From NCBI RefSeq assembly GCF_026151205.1, contig NC_087072.1, positions 3,739,375-3,803,374 on the forward strand: a stretch of 64,000 bases of DNA, read 5' to 3'. Of the stretch, positions 51,501 to 64,000 are shown piece after piece. Every line of letters begins with the position of its first letter. Positions within the stretch are counted from its first letter, which is position 1. The translations under genes were made by a program, and so were the position numbers. Under the pieces are notes generated by a model. It was not told where the DNA came from. It made no database searches and saw only the letters and a program-made list of their open reading frames with translations. Source of the DNA: Bolinopsis microptera (lineage: Eukaryota > Ctenophora > Tentaculata > Lobata > Bolinopsidae).

Positions 51501-54500
51501 TTTATCATGTTTATTCTCAGTATAAAGTTACAAATTTTATAAATTTATGGAATTTTTTAATTATAAGTTAGCAGGTACTCTCCAGGTTTGGTGTTCAAAT
51601 GTTAACAAAACTACTCTGGTATTATTACGTATGACCAATAAGTAACTGTTTCCAGGTGCTGTCCCACAATCTGATAGACCAGGTGGTGATCGCTCTTACT
51701 AACCACCTCAACGAGTCACGTGTTGTAGAACCTGTGCTCTCTGCTCTCTACTCTCTCTGTGTTTATCATGGTCTCAGACAGGAGATAGACGAGACAGCGA
51801 TAGAGAACGTGATCACAAGAATAAGGGAGGCATATCCTCCAGAGAGTGATATTCACGAGAAAGCGGTGCTCACTGAGACCGAGCTCAAGTCTGATGATAA
51901 CTGCTTTGGTTTCATCGGAAAGTACGTACACACTGTTTCTATCTCCTGTTGTGTTTATCTTATTTTATTTAGAGTATGAGACAGAATTTGCTATTAATAT
52001 CATGCTAAGAATTGCATTTTATAAGCCATCATTTGCCACCTAATGCGAAGGAATATAACAAAGAGCTTTGTTCACAATTCAAGGTGGATCACGTGTGATG
52101 GATTCAGAGATCTGATTGGTCTTTCAGTTGCATTAAGTTTATGATGTATCATGTGATATAACACGTGAATTTTATTTCATCTCCATTAATACCATAACTC
52201 CGACAAACCAAATGTTACAACTATCTAAATTAAAGTTTCATCTCAGTTGGAGAAAAATGTCCCACGCGATATGGGGTGGTGGAGACACTGTTGTAGATGA
52301 CGAGCGACTGGATAAGACACCAGGAACCACAATACCCCAACAAGCCAAATCCGTTCTTTCAGCTAAAATCGAGGGTTATATCTCAAGAGCTTCCAGAAAA
52401 ACTACTCCGATGACGGTATAGAATATTATCAAAATTAATATTCATGTCAAACAAGTATAGCGGTACCTGCCATGAAATGATGGTCTTAACCTAAGTCTTG
52501 TAACCCAATGTCAATTTTGTCAGGTTGAAGTACAAGAAGCTCCACTGGGAAGCAAGTCCCCAAATGTATTGGGCGACACAGCTGAAGTGGATTTAGAAGC
52601 AGGAGTAGGGCCCTCAACTTCAGGAGCAGGATCACCAAGTGGCCCTGGACCCTCAGGCCTCTCCCTGCCACCCTCAGCTCAACCAACATCACAACCTACA
52701 TCACCTGCTGCCACTGGAACTCCAGCCCTGGTCCTGAAAACGCCAACTTCCGGGAAACCACCGAGCAGGACTCCAGCAGGATCTGCTGCCAAAACACCAG
52801 GATCAGGGAAACTGGTAACTCTGGCATCTCAACAGGGATCTAAACCAACTGAGGAGATAGGATCACCAACGAAAACACCAGGAGTGAAAAGCAAAACTCC
52901 AGGATCAAAAACGCCCCACGAAAGTGTTCATTCAAAACAAGCAACACCAGTCGCCCAGCCTTCTCCGATAAAGAGTAGTCCACGAAAACAGAGTCGAGCA
53001 GAAGCAGCCGAGGAAGTAATAGCTCGTAGTCAGGCCTCCCAACGTTCTGCACTACTCGTTACACCAGCTAAATCAAGCAAGTCTGTTGTAAGTGCTAAGG
53101 TTTCAAAACACGAAGCAGAAGAAGATAGGGGATCAGACCGATCCATTTCACCGAGTCAGAGATTTACTCCTAACAGAGGACTTACAGAAGCCGAAATATT
53201 CTAATTTAGACAACCTTCATAGGTATTTCAACGTTTAGTGTCATGAACAACTTCAGAAAAGAGCAAAACTCTTAATGTTGAAGATCACTGATCAGTATGC
53301 AAATTTTATCTAGATGAAGATAGATTAGCTGCCTGGTTACTTTAAAAGATGTTTTCAGAATTTGTCAAAGCCTTTGATATTTCTTTACCTTGTACAATGT
53401 GTATAAATCCCATAAATAAAGAGAACCTGAAGGAAAAACATACGAAATAGAAGTTAAACTTACTTTGTTTGAAAGAGCTGACATTTTAGCAGCATAGTAC
53501 TCGGCGTCAGCTTGGGATCTGCTTCGAGCAAGATTTGTGGAATCTAGGGATATATTAACGTTATTTAATTTAAGTCACTTATTAGGCTCTTTCAGTAGAA
53601 CTTATTGTATGTACATAATTTATGTATAAGTTGTATTATATAATATGCACTTTATGCGTTAAAGTGTCAAACATAGATTTGATCGATTTTTAGATTAACT
53701 TTAAGACCTTCTTAATACGCTTAAAAATAAAAATATTCGTCGTCACTGAAGTAACTGAAGTCCTGATAAAATGAAGTTACCTTCGATAACGGACATCTTC
53801 CTCTGGCTGTCTTTCTCCATGATCCTCTGACTGTACGTTATGTTGGCTACCTCCGCTTGTTTCTGAGCTTCAATGATGGCTCTCTTTCTTTCAGTTTCAG
53901 CCTCCTTCTCTATTACTTTCTGTTTCTCAGTTGCTATCAGTAACTTAGTTCTCTCTGCTTCCCTAAAATAAGAGTTTCGGTAAGATCTAATCCGGTCTAG
54001 TTGATACGTCTGATAAAAGATGCATGAAAAAGAACAGAATCATAATGCCAAGTTTTTGTACCATAGAAGTATAGCCAAGAATAGATGCATTATGTATAAT
54101 GTATTATACTGCAATACAATACTTTGTATTGTACTACTACTTCAATGACGTTTGAAAACGGTAGAATATGAAATATATTTGATAATAACTTACATGAGTT
54201 CGTAGTTTCGTCTGATTGCCTCAGGAATCTTAGGTTTAGTTACTCGGACGCCTACTATTTCCAGCCCTGGAGCTACTTGTATCAGATCCTTCTGTAGCGC
54301 TATCTTCAGATTCTCGTCTATCTGATCTATAAATAAATAACCATTACTAGATTTTTTACTTCGGGTATAATATTCGACTAGGAGTTCTATTGATCAAAAA
54401 TCAAACATTTATAATCTATAAAATATGATAATATTAAGAAATATTATCAGAGAAATGAAGGTTCTTACCGAATAGATCAATGTAGACTGAATGCAAGTTT

Positions 54501-55352
54501 TGAGTACTGCAGAACTGATTGACTTCGTGATGAACCTTGTCGAATATGAGCGGCTTGTCGTAATCAGCAGAAAAGTCACGTACCACGCTCAGAACTAAAG
54601 AGGGTTGCATTTTAAACACCCTTATCAGCAGATATGATAACTAATATTCACCTCATCTCAAATAAAATATAAGGAAGATTAATATTTATAACTCATAGTA
54701 TGACGGTCTGAAGCCCGTAACCTCAACCTGGCCTTACATTTATCAAAATACCTGTACCTGAATCACTCTTGAGTCGGTTGACAACCTCTATTCTATCGAA
54801 GTAGATCATGACACCGCCGCTGGTACCACAGGGGATGTCCTTCACTTCGTCAGTTTGTGTCGTTACCTCAGATAGTATATCAGGATAAGTATTGGGTTAC
54901 AAATATGGTAATATTGAAGATAAAAGTAGGTCACGTGTGAGTGTCACGTGTGAGTGTCACGTGTGTGTGCTTACCTGGACAGCTTTGGTACTGGTGATGA
55001 AAGGCATCATGAAGTGGTAACCAGGGGAGGCAGTGGTTTGCAACAAGGCCCCACCCTGTGGGAAACAGTAAGTTTACAGAGCAACTTGGGAATTGTTATC
55101 TTAGACGAACATTATAAATTCAGAAGGTGCCAATTCAACTGGGGTTGACACAACTTTTATTTAATTAGAGAAACAAAAAATGTAAGTAATGTAAGAAGCG
55201 CAAGAAGCGTAAGAAATAAGTACCCGATAATAAACGGCAACATTCCCCTCCTCGACCTTGTGGAGTGAGAACTGCATGAGCAGGGCACACACCACGATCA
55301 GTGCTATCAGCAGAGATCCTGATACGTTGTTACTGGGCCCTCCACCCGGCAT
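45517..55352 (-). CDS. ERLIN2: Erlin (SPFH-domain protein of ER lipid rafts)
   Basis: Eight coding exons in phase on the minus strand: 55224-55352, 54975-55055, 54758-54866, 54469-54594, 54194-54326, 53781-53962, 53464-53543, 45517-45711; 344 residues (human erlins about 340). Erlin-1/2 form ring-shaped complexes on the luminal side of the ER membrane, bind cholesterol and IP3 receptors, and recruit RNF170 for ERAD. A hydrophobic anchor ([16 protein letters not shown]) is followed by [18 protein letters not shown]. The SPFH core has [20 protein letters not shown] and [19 protein letters not shown]. The coiled-coil stretch has [18 protein letters not shown], and the C-terminus has [16 protein letters not shown]. 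Erlin-1 and erlin-2 are not distinguishable here. An ATG upstream (55644, exon 55587-55644) could extend the N-terminus if an acceptor near 55360 is used. The last intron (45712-53463) holds an entire antisense gene. Confidence 0.93.
45746..46000 (+). mobile_element. tRNA-derived SINE
   Basis: The head (45746-45820) has an A box TAGCGCAGTTGG (45753-45764), a B box GGTTCAAATCC (45793-45803) and acceptor-like ends GGCCAGG and CCTGGTC. The D stem does not pair and the anticodon loop has only about four bases, so it is not a working tRNA. A body of about 180 bp follows (to about 46000). It lies in erlin's last intron. Confidence 0.75.
46480..53204 (+). CDS. Death-fold (DED-like) plus armadillo-repeat protein with low-complexity arms
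   Basis: Fourteen exons in phase: 46480-47467, 47645-47904, 48004-48317, 48616-48928, 49054-49211, 49354-49765, 50017-50190, 50385-50579, 50723-50878, 51012-51171, 51272-51366, 51656-51921, 52247-52415, 52524-53204; 1446 residues. Residues 1-330 are Pro/Lys/Ala/Thr-rich, with 16-residue repeats ([16 protein letters not shown]) and then 5-residue [10 protein letters not shown] repeats; 330-625 are Ser/His/Gln-rich. About 628-710 looks like a death-effector domain: [20 protein letters not shown], then [19 protein letters not shown] with the RxDL motif. About 730-1130 has armadillo repeats ([50 protein letters not shown]). The C-terminal 280 residues are Pro/Ser/Thr-rich with TPGSK-type motifs. 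AATAAA lies at 53415-53420. It is likely a cytoplasmic scaffold; no specific function is known to me. Confidence 0.85.
46690..47155 (+). repeat. Two coding tandem repeats in exon 1 of the DED-like/ARM gene
   Basis: A 48 bp repeat (about five units, about 46690-46930) encodes [16 protein letters not shown]-type units. It is followed by a 15 bp repeat (about 15 units, 46945-47155) encoding [10 protein letters not shown] or TPKAT. Both keep the frame. Confidence 0.95.
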
Positions 55353-55644
55353 GCCTGGTGTTGAGGTATTTCTGTTGAAACAAAACTAAAAGCAAAGTAT
55401 TCGGGAGAGAAAAGCTAGATGAAAGGTTGGTGAAAAGTGGTTAGAATCAGAGGGCTCAACAGTAACTAGTATTACAAAAGTGTTGAGACAAAAACTGATT
55501 ACTGAACACTGATTACTGAACATGATATTCGATACGATGAAACTGGACACGGGCAGTTCTGTACTAGTTTTCAATTAGTTTCAAACCTGTGAAATTAGGA
55601 GGCTGTGGGTTAGTAGGTTGAGGGGACTGCTCCGGCCCTGGCAT

Positions 55645-56823
55645 CAACTAGTACAGGTAAACGTGGTTAATATCAATATTAGATGGAACAAGTGTTAATA
55701 ACACTGTGTTAAATATGGTTAAAAACTTAAACCAAACGAGATGGATATCAGATATTATCTCCATAAACTGTGCAACAAATCATTGCTAAGTTTCGAAACC
55801 AAAATCAATAAACAATGATCGCAGTAAAGCTCAATATAGCTGCTGATAAGTTATGACTTGCCACTTGATTATATCATATAATATGTGTTTCATAAACACA
55901 GTATTAAATATGGTATTATTGGTTCTTCAGTCAACTGACATTGATGATGTAATGTAATATCAACAGATGTTTGTAACGATGATTATCTGACAGTGAAATT
56001 TGACCCTTGATTATACAATGCATACAATTATAATTATACGATAATGATATTATATCATAAATAATTATCATTACCGACACACTCAATTATTTGAAGAGCA
56101 GCAAAATTGAAATAATTTATAATATGAAACTCCGATAGTAAGAATCAAATTTCAGAAATTTTCTCAATAAAATGTATTCGATATCAAACCTCGTTACAAT
56201 CAGATATAAATTTATCAATGTGATAAAATACATGTATTTAATATATTATTGTGTACTTAATCACGCTCATTTAATTGAAATCAGGACAAGAAATACTGTG
56301 GATTAACTTGTGATGTAATATTCAAATTTTCATAAGACAATTGCAATACGAAATATTGCAATACGCAATCAACAAATAAAATCATATCTACTATCTAAAT
56401 TTTAATGCGACCAGAAATTTGTTTTTGTAAAAAGTCCCATCCTAAAAAACATGTAATTAACTGTATCAAAACATCTACAAATAAACAATAAAATTCATTA
56501 TCTATGCTTCAATAAAACGAACTATCAATCATTATATGTATGATGTAATCAACCACAATATGAATAAGGCCATTTTAATCAATAAAGTTAGCAGGATTAT
56601 ATTTAGTAAGAAGCAATTTTGTGCACCAATCTTGTGTAAAACTATCCGAATACCAGGATCACAGTGCAGTTTATTTGAAAGTTCTATATTCTGATATCAA
56701 CCAAGCGGGGCTTTAATAATCTGTAAATTGTCTTCGTTGGGCATTATAAACTGATATAAATCAAAAACTTGATACAAACACAGTAAACATGCACAAAATA
56801 TTTTGTTAACTCGTCTCCTATCA
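55645..56823. other. AT-rich intergenic, no gene seen
   Basis: Upstream of erlin and downstream of the P450 (both on the minus strand); very AT-rich with no reading frame of note. Confidence 0.4.
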
Positions 56824-59227
56824 TCAATATGATTCGCGAATTTTAAAATGAATAATAAGATCTTTTGCTAGTCTATTTGTGATCACTTGTTTTGTCGAAA
56901 TTTCACCCAAGTCGGTTCTATCGAAATCTACTGTGTACTTTCTGAGAATTGAGCTGATGAACACCTGAAATTGACAGAGCTGTAAGCAAGTAGGTAAAGT
57001 AGATGGTAAACAAAGATATACTGAATTTAATTACGTGACCGCCGGTCACTGACCGGATCAAGTTATAATTGCTTTACTATGATCCGACATTTGGCCTAAA
57101 ACAAATGTGCAACTTTGCATGAAATGGCGGATGTAGATTGTAGCTATTACAAAGGGTTAGATCAGGAGGCACGTATATTATAATGTTGGTACTCTTCTCC
57201 GACTCATTATTAAAGCACTGCTTTGCGTGCTCCAATAGCGAAAATGAGCTTATTTTTTAGAGTTGATCACTGAATACAATGCGCTTAATTTTCCGATTCC
57301 TACAGACCGTTTGCTAACTGTTAACCTTAAATTCGGCGGATTTTAGTAAAGTTGAGGATGCTGTCTCCTAACTTGTGCGCTGACCCTATTGCTCAGTTAC
57401 AGTGACGTTTGGGGTGATGAAAAGTTCGCATGCTGCCTGTTAAATTAGCAGCCCGGTTTTGGATGATGGTGACGATCAGGTGATTACAAGATCCTGTGTT
57501 GCTGTATGCACATTCCTAACGAGGTTATGTATATATCTGGTGAAACAGGGTATCCAAATTTTTGGGACATCGAATAATATATATCAAATAGTTACCTTTA
57601 TCTCAAGCAGGGCCAGTTTCTTGCCAATACAGCTGCGAGTGCCACCAGAAAATGGAATGTAACTGAAGGGGACAGGTGATTCATCCCATCTATCCGCTGA
57701 GAACTTTGAAGGATCCTTCCAGAACTTTTCGCTTTTCTGAAAACGTACATGTTTATAAGATGAACCTATCCAAATTATAGTTAACAAATACTGCAGACAT
57801 AAAATAACTGCAACTACTTGATGTTAAAAATTTAAACATAATAATAAAAGAGGTTGTGCAATTAACTAACCTGACACACTCAATGTTGATGTGAACTTTG
57901 GTGTTTCTTGGTATAAACTGATCACACAGGTTGAAACCCTTGGGACCAGTTTGACGAGTAACTGAAGAAACAATCGGGTGATATCTTAGTACTTCTTTGA
58001 TGAATTTGTCAAGATACTTCAGCTCGTTCACTTCCCTGTATTCTATAAACTCTCTTTCTCCAAATACCTGATAATAAATAGATTTAAATAATATAAAATT
58101 AGCAAATCCTTTGGATTAACGGTCACTTCTACTAAAGGCAAGTGATTCACTATCGATAATATCTGATCACTGACTGCTGATTAGTTATCACATATATATA
58201 TTATATATCAAAATAGAATGATGGTTTACAAAAAGTTTGCATAACGTTTGACTGTACTTACTTGCTGGATTTCATCCTCGATTTTAATTAAGGCAGCTTT
58301 GTCTCTCAACATTTCATAGAATGCAAAGTTTATTGTATGCATGGAAGTATCAATTCCGGCAAAGAAAAACATGATTAATTCATTTATCAGAAGGTCAATC
58401 CTCAGATTATCTCCTTCCATGTTTGTCTTGACAAGAGAACCAACACATGAGTTTAGATCAATTTCTTCAAAGTTTTGAGACAAAATGAAGTCTTTGAAGT
58501 ATGACTGAACATCATGAAGATCCTTCAGCACTTTTGCTTTTTCAGTTTTGAAATTCCATGGCATCCAGAAGGTATTCTTGTGACGGAACTTGACAGATAA
58601 GCCCATGAATATACTGGCGATTTTGTTAGTGTATGAATGAAATTCTTCTTTGTCTTCTATATTCATGATGAATAAAGCAATGACATGGGAAACATGTCGC
58701 TGCATTAAGTGGGCTATGTTTGTCCCTTCATCACAACCAATAGATTCAACTAAGTCAGATGCAACTTCTAAAAGTTTACTATAGCCTTTCTGCAGACCAG
58801 CTGTGTGAAAGTGGGGGTCTAATTCTTTTCTTTTAGTAGCCCAAGCCAGGGTACCAGGTTCAGTAAACAGTGATTTATCACCCAGTAGGTCAACACCGCA
58901 AAACTTGCTGAGATCATGTTCTTTGGGTTTTAGAAGAGTCACCGAACATAGGACATCTTTAATCTTTCTTGTATCAATCACATGTATGTGAACACGCCAA
59001 GAAGAAAAGAGTACAAAAACGTTATAGCCAGATTCTTTAGACCAACAAAGAAATGTTTCAATAAAAGGTCTTTTAGCTTTCACAAGTTCATATGCATGAG
59101 CCAAGAACACATTGGTATACTTTGGACAGTAGAACTGAGAATACCGTCTCCTTACTAGACATATATAAAGGACACTAAATCCAATAAGAAGAAGTAGGAG
59201 GACAGTGATAACAAAGAGAGTGATCAT
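56824..59227 (-). CDS. Cytochrome P450 monooxygenase, microsomal type
   Basis: Four exons on the minus strand: 58262-59227, about 57867-58067, 57596-57736, 56824-56964; about 482 residues. It opens with an N-terminal membrane anchor (MITLFVITVLLLLLIGFSV, ER type). The I-helix oxygen-binding motif is MFFFAGIDTSMHTINFAF (AGxDT). The K-helix ExxR is in KEVLRYHP. The heme loop is FSGGTRSCIGKK (FxxGxRxCxG with the cysteine ligand), preceded by FWKDPSKFSADRW. All catalytic landmarks are present, so it is likely active with NADPH-P450 reductase. The second exon's donor is uncertain: the strongest site (CAG/GTTAGT) breaks phase with the heme exon, while a site four bases further on (TTA/GTTAAT) keeps it. 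Substrate and CYP family cannot be assigned by eye. Confidence 0.88.
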
Positions 59228-60150
59228 CTATGAAACAGGTTTCTTAAAATCAGGGTTCTTGTTTGATGGATCTTAACACTGCGATTATCATTCCTCAGAA
59301 CCTAGCAATTTTTTTTTTTAATAAAAAAAACCCATGTAGCTGAGACACCTCACAGCAAGTAGACCAAAGTAGCTCTTGCTTGTGAACGATGCATCAACTA
59401 CCCGCCGAAGTGGTGGGTTGGGAGTCCCCTCCCCCTGGGATCATTCCGTCCGTAAAATTGTATAAAATTGTATTGAGTTTTAATACTTTCAACACTACTA
59501 TATAACAAATAATTTGAGATTATGTGACTGATTAAATGCTGAAGATAAAAGAAATATATTCATTTTGCTAAGATTATGTTTGCGTTTCATTGCTCAACAG
59601 CTGTTTGAAGGATCAAATTTAAGATAAAATTGTATACAATATAAAATAGTACAGTAAAATAATACCTAGCAATATGTAAGGACATTTTAATAAAATTCGA
59701 CATATAGTTTAGTAGAGCAATATTATTTATTCTTACTCTTAATATCACCACGATGTCAAAGGTAAATCGAAGTTGTAGCATCAATCATGCTCCATATAAT
59801 AATTTGCATTATTTTTTACATCTAGGTGATGTGATGCACAGTGCTGGCAAGCAAGACCATCGCCCGTTCTACCCCTTTACACAGTTACAATGATAAAAAT
59901 GTTTCAAACAATATACACATAATATAGCATTGACCCTTACTTACTCAATTTGTAGGCTCTAAATTTATATCTAGTTCTGATATTCTACCCCTTTACTAAT
60001 TTTTGTTCTTTTTTATTAAGACGCATCTAGTAGCAAAATACGTTTGTGTACTTTTATACGAAATTCGGTTCAAATTCGGTTAAATTGCCATATCTAAAAT
60101 TTATTTTGTGGTTTACATAAACAATAAACCCTACTCCTTATTTCAAATAT
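59228..60150. other. Upstream of the P450, no gene seen
   Basis: AT-rich; should hold the P450 promoter. No RNA gene or long frame. Confidence 0.4.
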
Positions 60151-60650
60151 TAGACCGTCGACGAGTCCAACTCGGCGCGCTTTTTGGTAGGTTATAATGT
60201 ATAAACCTACAAAACACTTGACGCATGATACTTGTCTTTTTAGTTTCTTAATTTCTTCGAAGTAGCGCGCGCTGCTATCTTCTTGAATATTGAAAAATGA
60301 AAGTGCTACTTTGCTACACGTTGTATACCTCTCGTGCACGCGGCCGGCGAGAGCCTTTTGCGGCTGGCCGGCCGCGCGCGCTTCGCGCGCACTCAAAAGG
60401 GGTTACAGCGTGTGTCAAGTGTTGTAGCGCGATGCACTACTGGGTCGTGCGCGCATCAAATAATGCTTCTCGCAACCAATCGGTAGATCGGCGAGATGCA
60501 CCACTGTGCCTCACCACTCACCGAGCTGCGAAGGATTGACATCGTGAATCAAATACTAGCCCGGGCAACATTTCGAGAAGAATTAGCGGAGCGCGCTACT
60601 TCGAAGAAATTTAGACAAGTAACATCCGTCCGCGTCAAGCGCAATTATTG
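60150..60650. repeat. GC-rich dispersed repeat complex, second site
   Basis: Shares GACCGTCGACGAG and GGTAGGTTATAA with 24868-24915. A hairpin-rich block (about 60325-60410, GGCCGGCGAG/CTGGCCGGCC and GCGCGCTTCGCGCGC) resembles the interior of the TTGTATCACG MITEs, starting TTGTATACC and ending GTGTGTCAA. About 60420-60550 is an inverted copy of the 24985-25100 block. Confidence 0.6.
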
Positions 60651-60832
60651 TTATCTGGGGACCTCAGGCTATCATGTTCATAGAATAGAGATTCGGCGGA
60701 ATGACAGGCTGAGCGCGGCCTTGTCATACGTTGTATGACCCGCCGCGCACGAAGTGCGCGGCTCCCCCTGTAGCGTCGAAGACGCTACAGCGACCGTGGG
60801 GGTCACCACGTGATACAAGCGCGGCCCAGTAA
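60651..60832 (+). mobile_element. TTAC-type mini-MITE, copy E, with a nested MITE
   Basis: TTATCTGGGGACC to GGCCCAGTAA with the family core GGCGGAATGACAGGCTGAGC. Flanks AATTATTG (60643-60650) and AGTTGTTG (60833-60840) are a decayed 8 bp duplication. It is interrupted by a 98 bp element at 60721-60818. Confidence 0.75.
60721..60818. mobile_element. Small hairpin MITE (TTGTATCACG family) nested in mini-MITE E
   Basis: 98 bp, TTGTCATACGTTGTATGAC to GTCACCACGTGATACAA, with the hairpin CCGCGCACGAAGTGCGCGG. Perfect 8 bp duplications GCGCGGCC lie at 60713-60720 and 60819-60826, one of which belongs to the host MITE's end. Confidence 0.9.
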
Positions 60833-61076
60833 AGTTGTTGTTAAGCTAGCATGTTACATCTTTAAATTATTCCTAATCATACATATCAACTTAATAACAC
60901 CAGAATGTGTGTGTGTCTGTGTGTGTGTCTGTGTGTAATTTCCAAACAGTTATACAAAAAAAACGGTAATAGTTACGGGACTGGTTTTTTTCGGTATAGT
61001 GCCGACAAAACTTTGATAAAGCCCATAGGAAATTTTTTTAAATCGGCCGGTGGTAAGTGGTTTAATTAAATCAATG

Positions 61077-61182
61077 ATTCACGATGTCAATCCTTCGCAT
61101 CTCGCCGATCTGCATACCATCTGTGGTTGCGAGAAGCATTATTGGATGCGCGCGCGCGACCCAGTAGTGCATCGCGCTACAA
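61077..61182 (+). repeat. Dispersed GCATCTCGCCGATCTGC block
   Basis: About 105 bp closely matching 24985-25100, ending TAGTGCATCGCGCTACAAG. It is a third site of the same unknown family. Confidence 0.7.
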
Positions 61183-61258
61183 GTGGTTTAATTGATGGTT
61201 TTGTACCACAAATGTTACATAAAATTGCTTGAGCAGAACGGCAAGAGTTACGGGGCTT

Positions 61259-63203
<1,945 letters not shown>

Positions 63204-64000
63204 TCATATCTTAGGTAATTTAGGGGCGGTTACAACCGGATTGTTTTGTTCGAGAATTTTGCGACCAGCAGCTTTATAGTCATAGGGGCATTTGTGTACC
63301 TCCGCATATCGGTGAATAGCACAGAACGTCCCTTCGCAATGACATGTATATGTGGTAGCAAGTCCAGTTTTCTTACGACAGAAGTTGCACCGGGTGGTAC
63401 TCTTTTTCTTTCCCGAAAGCACCTTAGATTTGATCGCAACCGGTGGTAGTCTGTTAGTAGGAAGAGGGGAAGCTGGCGGCGATGCAGATCCTTGTCTCGA
63501 TAAAACTTGAAGTGTTCGTAAGTTCTTTCGATCTGAGGAATTCAAACGATGCACAACCGGCTTCCTACCTTCACTGTTCTTAATATCACGTGCCGTGACG
63601 TGGTTTGTACGCGTGTTTATGTCGTAAGTCACGTGTTTCTTAATCTTGCTGGCACTCTCAGAGGCTGGAATCTTGTTATGTGATATACGAGATGATATTC
63701 TGGCCGATACCTCTCGTGAGGCACTCAATATCTCGTTCGTTGACACGTGCCTCTTATCAGTATCATTTTGTTTCAGATACGTCATTGGATCAGACGCGGA
63801 GTCCTTTTTCTCTTGAGTATACCTCTTGTAATGACTTATTCTCTCGTTATCTACGATACTTTTAGCTGATACAGGAACACTGCTGGACTGTTTCTCAGGA
63901 GACTTGATGTTGGCAAGAGGTTTAGCAGACGATACACGAGATTTGGAGGGGATGCTTTCGAACGAGGCAGCGGATGGTTTGTGAGATATTATGCTCTCAG
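63204..64000 (-). CDS. AN1-type zinc-finger protein (ZFAND5/6-like), 3' part, runs off the window
   Basis: The reading frame is open from the stop at 63204 to the window edge, at least 265 residues. The C-terminus is a full AN1 finger: RCNFCRKKTGL, CHCEGTFCAIHRYAEVHKC, then YDYKAAGRKIL and NPVV, very close to the end of ZFAND5/ZFAND6/ZNF216. The AN1 zinc ligands (C-x2-C, C-x1-C, C-x4-C, then H-x2-H-x5-H-x1-C type spacing) all look present. ZFAND5/6 bind ubiquitin through an N-terminal A20 finger, which would lie outside the window if present, and act in proteasomal turnover and NF-kB signalling. The visible upstream part is Ser/Lys-rich, low complexity and longer than the usual A20-AN1 linker. 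Whether this is a canonical ZFAND5/6 therefore depends on the missing 5' exons. Confidence 0.82.
   Translation of the reverse strand, partial: ESIISHKPSAASFESIPSKSRVSSAKPLANIKSPEKQSSSVPVSAKSIVDNERISHYKRYTQEKKDSASDPMTYLKQNDTDKRHVSTNEILSASREVSARISSRISHNKIPASESASKIKKHVTYDINTRTNHVTARDIKNSEGRKPVVHRLNSSDRKNLRTLQVLSRQGSASPPASPLPTNRLPPVAIKSKVLSGKKKSTTRCNFCRKKTGLATTYTCHCEGTFCAIHRYAEVHKCPYDYKAAGRKILEQNNPVVTAPKLPKI

Overview
This is a eukaryotic, almost certainly animal, nuclear window. Genes are split by GT-AG introns of about 100 bp to several kb. The gene set (DBF4, RNase P p20, a p55-type MAGUK, a LIN54/tesmin CXC protein, an erlin, a death-fold plus armadillo protein, a microsomal P450, an AN1 zinc-finger protein) is metazoan. 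Base composition is AT-rich, and degenerate CCCTAA stretches match the animal telomere motif. I cannot place the species; a non-vertebrate animal is the safest statement.

Layout. 0-12.9 kb is a nest of DNA transposons with no host gene. It holds a roughly 6 kb foldback element (107-6132) whose two arms each carry the same C2H2 zinc-finger ORF. Two copies of a 1.36 kb near-perfect palindrome flanked by TTAA follow, one of them inserted into the left arm of the foldback. There are also two copies of a 596 bp element with 7 bp target duplications (one nested in a hAT-like element) and several short MITEs with clean 8 bp target duplications. 14.5-22.7 kb (minus) is a DBF4-family gene. 23-26.2 kb is repeats. 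26.7-37.8 kb (plus) holds three genes in tandem: POP7/RPP20, an MPP-type MAGUK and a LIN54/tesmin gene whose third intron carries a (GA)n tract of about 470 bp. 38-44.5 kb is mostly a 366 bp higher-order satellite interrupted by a TA-flanked transposon and followed by a decayed non-LTR retrotransposon end. 45.5-55.4 kb (minus) is an erlin gene. Its last intron (7.75 kb) contains a complete 14-exon gene on the opposite strand, encoding a 1446-residue protein with low-complexity arms, a probable death-effector-type domain and armadillo repeats. 56.8-59.2 kb (minus) is a cytochrome P450. 60-61.6 kb is repeats and microsatellites. 63.2 kb to the edge (minus) is the 3' end of an AN1 zinc-finger gene.

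The host genes are ordinary cell-biology genes (replication licensing kinase, tRNA processing, junction scaffold, cell-cycle transcription, ER lipid-raft/ERAD, detoxification) and do not form one pathway. The most unusual items are the gene-in-each-arm foldback element, the death-fold/ARM gene nested antisense in erlin, and the dense record of nested transposition with readable target duplications and empty sites. Exon boundaries come from reading frame, GT/AG sites and family resemblance recalled from memory; no alignment or search was run.
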